Positions 1 through 5,151 of a DNA stretch of 5,151 nt are shown one piece after another; the first letter of the stretch is position 1, and every line of letters begins with the position of its first letter. The position numbers and the translations under genes are program-made. The stretch is from an uncultured Methylococcaceae bacterium. Lineage in GTDB: Bacteria > Pseudomonadota > Gammaproteobacteria > Methylococcales > Methylococcaceae. The notes beneath the pieces were generated by a model. That model was not told the origin of the DNA and did not search any database. It saw only the letters and a program-made list of their open reading frames with translations. The DNA is taken from NCBI GenBank assembly GCA_903910005.1, contig CAIVXW010000182.1, positions 1-5,151 of the forward strand. The letters run 5' to 3'.

Positions 1-65
1 AACCGAATCTTGAGGACGTCTTTGTGGCCACCACCCGACTCAACCCCAGGGATGTTCCGGCATGA
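1..65 (+). CDS. ABC transporter ATP-binding subunit, C-terminal end (partial)
   Basis: Only the last 20 complete codons are present, read from base 3 and ending in TGA at 63-65; the rest lies off the left edge. The tail reads PNLEDVFVATTRLNPRDVPA. The 'LEDVFV' segment is the usual end of ATPases that power ABC-2 type exporters (YbhF, CcmA and DrrA-like proteins), where it follows the nucleotide-binding domain. None of the Walker or signature motifs are inside the window, so the assignment rests on this short tail plus the context. The stop codon overlaps the ATG of the following permease (ATGA at 62-65). This is the classic arrangement for an ATPase/permease pair translated together from one mRNA. 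Inferred role: cytoplasmic motor of the exporter whose membrane part is the next gene. The substrate is unknown. Confidence 0.8.
   Translation, partial: PNLEDVFVATTRLNPRDVPA
48..52 (+). promoter_or_regulatory. Ribosome binding site of the ABC permease
   Basis: AGGGA sits 9 bases before the ATG at 62, inside the last codons of the upstream ATPase gene. It supports the ATG at 62 as the true start. The other nearby ATG, at 52, is in a different frame. The permease can therefore be started by its own ribosome binding site as well as by coupling through the ATGA overlap. Confidence 0.55.
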
Positions 66-1165
66 ACGGCCTGCGTCGGCTCCTGGCCATCATGCGGAAG
101 GAAGTCCGCCAACTGCGGCGTGACCGCCTGACCTTTGGCATGATCGTAGGCATCCCCCTGCTGCAAATCACCCTGTTTGGTTTTGCCATCAACACCGACG
201 TGCGTGATCTCAGGGCCGGTGTCGCCAATCAATCCACCAGTCAACTGGCCCGCTGGCTGGTGGCCGATGCCGCCGCCTCACAGGTGATCCGCATCGTGCA
301 TCAGGTTGACACCCCGGAGCAACTGGAAACCCTGATCCGCCGTGGCGAGATTGCGGTGGGGGTATTCATTCCGGAAGACTTTACCCGTCGACTCCAGGAT
401 CCGGAACACCGCCCGGCGGCCCAACTGCTCATCGACGGGTCTGATCCGCTGATTCTGGCCACGGCCCGCCAGTTGGCCAATCTCGAAACCGGCCACCGGA
501 TTGAGGCTCCACGCCCGCAAAAAACCGAAACATTCAGCATCCGGCCCTACTTCAACCCGGAACGGCGTTCCGCCCTTTATATCGTACCGGGCTTGACCGG
601 GGTCATTCTGACCATGACGATGGTGCTGTTCACCGCCGTCTCCATTGTGCGTGAACGTGAACGCGGCAATCTGGAACTGCTCATCAATACCCCGGTGGGC
701 AAAACCGAGCTGATGGTCGGCAAAATCACCCCCTATATCCTGATCGGTCTGGTACAGGTGTCGCTGATCCTGGCTCTGGGGGTGTTTTTGTTCCATGTTC
801 CGGTCAATGGCCGACTGGGGGATGTATACCTGGCCGCCCTGAGTTTTATCGGAGCCAACCTGACCATGGGACTGGTTATTTCCACCCTGGCCAAAAATCA
901 GTTTCAGGCCATGCAGACCACCTTTTTCTTTTTCCTGCCCTCGATACTGTTGTCCGGCTTCATGTTCCCTTTTGACGGCATGCCGCAAACGGCCCGGTGG
1001 ATTGCCGAATTGCTGCCACTGACCCACTTCATCCGCCTGATTCGCGGCATCCTGCTGCGGGGAGCGGGTATCGGGGAACTCTGGCCCGAAATCGCCGCCC
1101 TGGGGGTATTCAGCGGGGTCATGCTGACCCTGGCGGTTCGCCGCTTCCACAAAACCCTGGATTGA
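62..1165 (+). CDS. ABC-2 type transporter permease (YbhS/YhhJ/YadH-like)
   Basis: A 367-residue inner-membrane permease of the ABC-2 family, which exports drugs, lipids or polymers using a separate ATPase. Visible layout: a short cytoplasmic N-terminus rich in Arg/Lys (MRKEVRQLRRDR, residues 11-22); TM1 at about 24-43; a large periplasmic domain at about 45-170; then five hydrophobic segments near 172-194, 222-244, 254-276, 285-304 and 340-358. Family hallmarks include the PGL at 176-178, the cytoplasmic segment RERERGNLELLINTPV (197-212), which probably contacts the ATPase, and the stretch SGFMFPFDGMP with LLPLTHFIRLIRGILLRG (298-334). Six membrane spans with a big loop after the first is the layout of YbhS/YbhR/YhhJ proteins, and about 370 residues is their normal length. 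The preceding overlapping gene ends like the partner ATPase. In related operons an HlyD-type periplasmic adaptor is often encoded too; none is visible here. The substrate cannot be told from sequence. No frameshift or missing part was seen. Confidence 0.93.
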   Translation: MNGLRRLLAIMRKEVRQLRRDRLTFGMIVGIPLLQITLFGFAINTDVRDLRAGVANQSTSQLARWLVADAAASQVIRIVHQVDTPEQLETLIRRGEIAVGVFIPEDFTRRLQDPEHRPAAQLLIDGSDPLILATARQLANLETGHRIEAPRPQKTETFSIRPYFNPERRSALYIVPGLTGVILTMTMVLFTAVSIVRERERGNLELLINTPVGKTELMVGKITPYILIGLVQVSLILALGVFLFHVPVNGRLGDVYLAALSFIGANLTMGLVISTLAKNQFQAMQTTFFFFLPSILLSGFMFPFDGMPQTARWIAELLPLTHFIRLIRGILLRGAGIGELWPEIAALGVFSGVMLTLAVRRFHKTLD

Positions 1166-1168
1166 GCC

Positions 1169-1194
1169 AAAAAAACCGCGCCACCCTCAGTGGC
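1169..1194 (-). terminator. Probable rho-independent terminator of the hda-kinase transcript
   Basis: Read on the - strand, GCCAC-TGAGG-GTGGC forms a perfect 5-bp stem with a 5-base loop (1194 down to 1180). GCGG follows, then seven T residues (1175-1169). The loop contains the kinase stop codon TGA (1189-1187), so the hairpin begins inside the last codons. The stem is short and four bases separate it from the T-run, so it may be a weak terminator. On the + strand the same hairpin has no T-run after it, so it is less convincing as a terminator for the permease operon. Confidence 0.45.
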
Positions 1195-4100
1195 CTTCTC
1201 CCGAATTCAGGTTAACCATGTAGGTCTGCAAGGCTCTGAGCAATCGTTCCCCGGTTTCTTCAAACAGGGGAAGGGCCTGTCTGGCCTCCTCCATCAACCC
1301 TGAAGAAAACAACTTTTCCATCTGCCTGGCCTGCTCGGTCAGCGGTAAAGCCGCCAGATAGCCCGTATTCGCCTTAAGGCTGTGGGCTACACTGCGCCCC
1401 TTTTCGGCCTGCCCTGTCATGGCCGCCTCACGAATATCAGTCTGCATCGCCGGATAATCCAGCAGGAACCGGGCTATCACGCTGCCCAACAATCCGGCAT
1501 CCTCATCCATCATCACAAGGGCCGCAGCAGGGTCAAAGTCCAGACCATCCTGCTGCGTCACCTGATCGGGCGTGACCGCCTTGATGGCTGCCGTGACCGT
1601 CCCCTGAAGTACTCTGGCCTGCGCGGTTGCAATACCCTTCAGCAACATGTCAATGCTGAAAGGCTTGCTGACATGAGCATCCATGCCTGAATCCATACAG
1701 ATGGCGATATCTTCATCGTGTGCATTGGCCGTCAAGGCGACGATGGGTGTACGGGGCTGGCCGGTTGCCGCCTCACGCTCACGCAGCAAACGGGTTGCCG
1801 TGGGGCCATCCATAACGGGCATGCGCATATCCATGAGGATCAGATCAAACGCCTCCTGACTGGCTGCATCAAGAGCCATTTGCCCATCCTCGGCCGTCAC
1901 CACCTGGCACCCCAGTTTCAACAAGCGCCTGCAAGCCAGCTCCCGGTTGATTCTGTTATCTTCCACCAGCAAAATCCGTTTATCCGCCAGCGTATGCAAA
2001 GACATCTGTTCAGCAGAAGATAAATCACTGTCTGCATCCACCTTGAGAAAATCCAGATCAAAATAAAAGATACTACCCTCACCCACACAACTCTCAACCC
2101 TTAGCTGCCCCCCCATCAGGTAAACCAGACTGGAACTGATGGTCAACCCCAGGCCCGTCCCCTCCACGTTCTGTTGATGTACCTGCTCAAAGGCCGTGAA
2201 TATCTTGCCCAGATGTTCAGCGGGAATGCCTATTCCGGTATCTTCAACCGAAAACCTGATGGATACGGTTGCCCCGGCATTATTCGTTTCATTTGCCTTG
2301 ATGATGGGCTGAACCGACACGGTCACCGTGCCATTCCGGGTAAACTTGATGGCATTATTAACCAGATTGGTGATGATTTGAGCCAGACGTTGCGGGCTAC
2401 CCATCAGCGCATCAGGGATTTTTTTGGATATATCCATGAGCATGGACAAACCCTTGTTCTGAGCCAGGGGTATCAACCCCCTGAGCGTCACGGTCATGAG
2501 TTCCGGGAGGTTGAACGGTATGAGTTCAATTTTCCACTGGCCGGCTTCTATTTTAGAAAGTTCCAGCATGTCATTGATCAGTCTCAGTACATGCTGACAG
2601 GAAAAATTCAGAATATCGATGTACTGGGACTGCTCGCTGTCAAAATCACCATCCCTGAGTAACTCGGTTGCCGCCATGACACTGTTCATGGGGGTTCTTA
2701 TTTCATGACTGATGTTTGCCAAAAACTCTGTTTTAACCCTGAGGGCTTGTTCTGCATAGAATATCCTCTCATTTTCAATTCGTTTTCTTTCAGTAATATC
2801 TGTCAATATTCCAATAACCGCGTAAATGCTGCCATCGTCTCGCGATAACGGGATTTTAAGTCGCCAGTAATGACGTTCTTCGTGCTCGTCGCCTGGCAGG
2901 GTCATTACTTCCATGGACTCGATCTTCCCTGCCACAGTCACCGCATGTTCCTCCATAACAGGCTCGGCAAAACCTGGCTTGTTTCGCAGTTCATTATCCG
3001 TCAAACCCAGCAGTTCATGTGCATCCATCCGATAAAAACCGGCATACTGTTGATTGGCATACAAATAACGCGAGTCCAGCGATTTCATGTAAACGGCAGA
3101 ACCAATGTTTTCAAGTATGGTGGCCAACTGTACCTGCTTTTCCTTTAACAGGGACTCGGCTTGCAGTTTGCCGCTGGCAAGAAACCGGCGATTTTCCACT
3201 TCCTCGGTAATATCCCTCCGCACACTGATGAAAAACTCAATCGAATCGACCGTCCTGCAGGCGGGTTTTATCATGGCATCCACCCAGTAAGAACTACCGT
3301 CTTTGCGTTTGTTACAGATCTCGCCCCGCCAGGTTTCGCCCATCCTGATCGTTTGCCACATGTCCCTGAAAAAGGCTTTATCATGCCGCCCTGAATTGAT
3401 TATCCTGTGATTGTTACCGATCAGTTCTTCCGGTGTGTAACCACTGACTTCACAGAACTTCCGGTTGGCGAAAGTAATCTCTCCCTTACGATTGGTGACG
3501 CTGACCAGGGCAAAATTATTCAGGGCTTCTTCCAGTTGTTCGGTAAACCATTTTTGCTCTTGCAGGCACTCATCGGCCTGTTTGTGGGCAATGATTTCCT
3601 GCTCCAGTTCCCTGGCAATGGTTTTGTTTTTGTCAATATTATAAGCCAACTGTATCTGAGCCGACTTGATGGCGGCGTGCAAGCGCAAGGTGTCATTTTT
3701 GCTGTCAGGATGCAGAGGGTATTTAAAGTCACTCTGTGCCATGGCTTTCAAAGCGCAAATGGCTTGCTCGACATACCTGCTGAGAGGACTGACGTTCAGG
3801 CGTGAATTCAGCATTAAACCCAGCACGCCAAAACCAAAAACCGCGAATGGATTATGCAGCCAGGCAGACAGTACGGTAAGGCTAAATGCTCCAAGCAGGA
3901 GAGAGGAATGGAATAGCCTGCCAACCACGTTATAAGAATATTTTTTATAATTATATTTATAAATAAATGGTTTTAAGCCGGCATTTGCCGTCAATATGCC
4001 ATAGGTTTTTTCAGCATCAATAATTGCGTTGCGACTGGCTTTGTAGCGAACGGAAATATAGCCTTTAAGGACATCCGCCTCATACAGCGGACTGATGTTT

Positions 4101-4390
4101 GCCTCAACCCAGTAATAATCGCCATTTCTGCAGCGATTTTTAATAATACCTGTCCAGGGATACCCGTCTTTCAGGCTTTTCCACATTTGCCTGAATACGA
4201 CAGCGGGCATATCAGGGTGCCGGACAATGTTGTGTGAACTGCCGATCAGTTCCTGCTCCGGGAAACCTGACAGGTCTGAAAATTCGCGATTGGCCGAGGT
4301 GATAACACCGCTGAGGTCAGTCGTCGTCACAACCATCTGGTCGTCACTGAGTATTACTTCATTTAGGGTAACCGGCAGATTCATTTTCAT
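1187..4390 (-). CDS. Membrane-anchored hybrid histidine kinase with Aer-like PAS sensor (PAS-TM-HAMP-PAS-PAS-HisKA-HATPase-REC-HPt)
   Basis: A 1067-residue sensor kinase. Domains in order: PAS1 (about 15-120), an Aer-type PAS with VRHPDMP at 56-62, PWTG at 78-81, KN at 84-85 and DYYWVEAN at 91-98; a linker with an aromatic/Lys-rich patch (140-151); a membrane hairpin (about 157-178 and 180-196); a HAMP-like segment (about 200-252); a coiled-coil-like stretch (255-292); PAS2 (281-398); PAS3 (418-537). Next come HisKA with NISHEIRTP (phospho-acceptor His562); HATPase with N-box NLVNNAIKFT (675-684), G1 VEDTGIGIP (715-723), F-box FTAFEQ (731-736) and G2 GTGLGL (744-749); a receiver with Glu810/Asp811, phospho-acceptor Asp854, Thr887 and Lys909; and HPt (about 950-1060) with AHSLKANTG and His1003. 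All catalytic residues look intact. The family relay is His-Asp-His and then an outside response regulator, which is not encoded here. By analogy with Aer, PAS1 is inferred to bind FAD and sense redox state in the cytoplasm. The ATG at 4390 was chosen: it lies 13 bases after the hda stop. Met3 (ATG at 4384) is an alternative. No clear ribosome binding site precedes either, so translation may depend on coupling to hda. Confidence 0.93.
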   Translation of the reverse strand: MKMNLPVTLNEVILSDDQMVVTTTDLSGVITSANREFSDLSGFPEQELIGSSHNIVRHPDMPAVVFRQMWKSLKDGYPWTGIIKNRCRNGDYYWVEANISPLYEADVLKGYISVRYKASRNAIIDAEKTYGILTANAGLKPFIYKYNYKKYSYNVVGRLFHSSLLLGAFSLTVLSAWLHNPFAVFGFGVLGLMLNSRLNVSPLSRYVEQAICALKAMAQSDFKYPLHPDSKNDTLRLHAAIKSAQIQLAYNIDKNKTIARELEQEIIAHKQADECLQEQKWFTEQLEEALNNFALVSVTNRKGEITFANRKFCEVSGYTPEELIGNNHRIINSGRHDKAFFRDMWQTIRMGETWRGEICNKRKDGSSYWVDAMIKPACRTVDSIEFFISVRRDITEEVENRRFLASGKLQAESLLKEKQVQLATILENIGSAVYMKSLDSRYLYANQQYAGFYRMDAHELLGLTDNELRNKPGFAEPVMEEHAVTVAGKIESMEVMTLPGDEHEERHYWRLKIPLSRDDGSIYAVIGILTDITERKRIENERIFYAEQALRVKTEFLANISHEIRTPMNSVMAATELLRDGDFDSEQSQYIDILNFSCQHVLRLINDMLELSKIEAGQWKIELIPFNLPELMTVTLRGLIPLAQNKGLSMLMDISKKIPDALMGSPQRLAQIITNLVNNAIKFTRNGTVTVSVQPIIKANETNNAGATVSIRFSVEDTGIGIPAEHLGKIFTAFEQVHQQNVEGTGLGLTISSSLVYLMGGQLRVESCVGEGSIFYFDLDFLKVDADSDLSSAEQMSLHTLADKRILLVEDNRINRELACRRLLKLGCQVVTAEDGQMALDAASQEAFDLILMDMRMPVMDGPTATRLLREREAATGQPRTPIVALTANAHDEDIAICMDSGMDAHVSKPFSIDMLLKGIATAQARVLQGTVTAAIKAVTPDQVTQQDGLDFDPAAALVMMDEDAGLLGSVIARFLLDYPAMQTDIREAAMTGQAEKGRSVAHSLKANTGYLAALPLTEQARQMEKLFSSGLMEEARQALPLFEETGERLLRALQTYMVNLNSGEGH
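3937..3968. other. 32-base pure A/T tract inside the kinase gene
   Basis: Every base from 3937 to 3968 is A or T, in a window whose other genes are roughly 60% GC. Ten consecutive kinase codons (residues 142-151, FIYKYNYKKY) use only A and T. The tract contains a 12-bp perfect palindrome, TATTTATAAATA (3954-3965). It encodes the positively charged, tyrosine-rich linker just before the first membrane segment, so the simplest reading is protein-driven composition in an already AT-rich stretch. A DNA-level role, such as binding of an H-NS-like silencer, is possible but unsupported. Confidence 0.6.
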
Positions 4391-4403
4391 TGTAATTCAG
4401 CTT

Positions 4404-5117
4404 TCAGGAAGGTGGCGTTAACGTACGCTGTTCCAGATAGGTTTTGAGAAAAGGCAGGGTGAGTTTGCGTTTGGCCGCCAGGGTGGCGTGATCCAGTTCG
4501 TTGAGCAGTTCACGCAGGGTGGTCAGGTCACGCGGAAAACGGGTCAGCAGGAACTGGCTCACCCTGGGGGGGAGTTCCAGTCCCAGCGAATCGGCATGCA
4601 GTTCCAGTACGGCCCGCTGGTCGTCGTCCTGTAGCGGGTGTAGCCACAGGGTCAAACCCCAGCCGAAACGGGTTTTGAGGTCTGCCAGTTGCACCGCAAG
4701 GGCCGCAGGCGGTACCAGGGCCGATACGATGAGGGTTCCCTGCCGGTTTTTCAGTTCGTTGAAAAAATGGAACAGGGCGGCTTCCCAGTCCGGTCGGCCT
4801 GCTACGGCGTCCAGATCGTCGATACAAACCAGGTCCTGATAATCGAGTCCGTCCAGTACCTCCGGGCCGTAATCGGCCAGCACGGTCAGGGGCAGGTATG
4901 AAATGGACAGTCCGCGTGAGCTGGCCTCGCGGCAGCAGGCATTCAGCAGGTGCGTCTTGCCGCTGCCAGGTTCCCCCCACAGAAAAATCAGCCAGTCACC
5001 CTGCCCCTGCACCGCCGCCCGCAGATGACCCACCACCTCGCCATTGCTGCCGGGATGAAAGCGTTCAAGACTCAGGGCAGGATTGAAGGCGAAATGCAGC
5101 GGAATCTGTTCAGCCAT
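4404..5117 (-). CDS. hda: DnaA regulatory inactivator Hda
   Basis: A 237-residue AAA+ protein resembling the ATPase part of DnaA without its DNA-binding domain; about 230-240 residues is normal for Hda. In the known system (RIDA), Hda bound to the DNA-loaded beta clamp stimulates ATP hydrolysis by DnaA and so prevents re-initiation of replication. Visible motifs: a clamp-binding motif QIPLHF at residues 4-9; 'FHPGSN' at 20-25, matching the F.PG.N segment of Hda/DnaA; Walker A GEPGSGKT (48-55); Walker B LVCIDDLD (96-103); a sensor I-like strand TLIVSA (128-133); box VII with candidate arginine finger Arg150 in LKTRFGWG; and sensor II Arg202 in DLTTLRELLNELD. Start: the ATG at 5117 places the clamp motif at the extreme N-terminus, as in known Hda. 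The frame stays open upstream to the window edge but shows no other start codon there. No strong ribosome binding site is visible. The kinase gene follows 13 bases after its TGA. Confidence 0.93.
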   Translation of the reverse strand: MAEQIPLHFAFNPALSLERFHPGSNGEVVGHLRAAVQGQGDWLIFLWGEPGSGKTHLLNACCREASSRGLSISYLPLTVLADYGPEVLDGLDYQDLVCIDDLDAVAGRPDWEAALFHFFNELKNRQGTLIVSALVPPAALAVQLADLKTRFGWGLTLWLHPLQDDDQRAVLELHADSLGLELPPRVSQFLLTRFPRDLTTLRELLNELDHATLAAKRKLTLPFLKTYLEQRTLTPPS

Positions 5118-5151
5118 GCGTTGCGGATACCCGCACCGTGTGTGCGTGGCT

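Noticed and set aside
278..1150. A 290-codon open frame on the - strand opposite the permease
   Set aside because: Its translation is rich in Gln, Gly and His with no domain or hydrophobic pattern, and it lies wholly opposite a permease with clear family motifs. It is a shadow of the GC-rich coding strand.
1180..1194. The same hairpin as a terminator for the + strand permease operon
   Set aside because: On the + strand the hairpin is followed by CTTCTCCCG rather than a T-run; the T-run lies on the - strand side only.
2174..2662. A 162-codon + strand open frame opposite the HisKA/HATPase region, and similar + strand frames across the kinase
   Set aside because: They lie opposite the conserved kinase boxes, have no recognisable domains and no convincing ribosome binding sites.
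3923..3968. TATAAT-like -10 boxes in the A/T tract as an internal promoter
   Set aside because: TATAAT occurs on both strands here, but no TTGACA-like box lies about 17 bases upstream on either. Such matches are expected by chance in a pure A/T run.
4528..4980. A 150-codon open frame on the - strand inside hda in another frame
   Set aside because: The translation is rich in Arg, Gly, Pro and Thr without motifs, while the overlapping hda frame has all AAA+ motifs.

Overview
The window reads as chromosomal DNA of a proteobacterium, most likely a gammaproteobacterium. The main pointer is an Hda-type DnaA paralogue carrying an N-terminal clamp-binding motif. Hda is typical of gammaproteobacteria and some relatives; no genus can be named from this sequence. 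Four protein-coding units fill almost the whole window: two on the + strand at the left and two on the - strand at the right. No RNA genes, insertion sequences, CRISPR arrays or attachment sites were seen, and there is no gene-free stretch longer than about 35 bases.

Left part (1-1165, + strand): the last 20 codons of an ABC transporter ATP-binding subunit overlap, by ATGA, a complete ABC-2 type permease of the YbhS/YhhJ/YadH kind. This is the 3' end of an efflux or export operon whose ATPase, and perhaps a membrane-fusion subunit, lie off the left edge.

Middle and right (1187-5117, - strand): hda comes first. Thirteen bases after its stop codon begins a 1067-residue membrane-anchored hybrid histidine kinase. 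The two probably share a transcript, which ends at a small hairpin plus T-run lying between the convergent kinase and permease genes.

The kinase is the most interesting object. Its first 250 or so residues follow the plan of the aerotaxis receptor Aer: a PAS domain with the flavin-binding signature, then a linker, a membrane hairpin and a HAMP-like segment. Instead of a chemotaxis signalling domain, these are followed by two more PAS domains, HisKA, HATPase, a receiver and an HPt domain. A complete His562-Asp854-His1003 relay is visible, but no final response regulator is encoded in the window. The inferred role is a cytoplasm-facing redox or energy sensor that passes phosphate to an unlinked regulator. 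Base composition supports a separate history for this gene: its sensor half is clearly more AT-rich than hda or the permease, with a run of 32 consecutive A/T bases inside the coding sequence.
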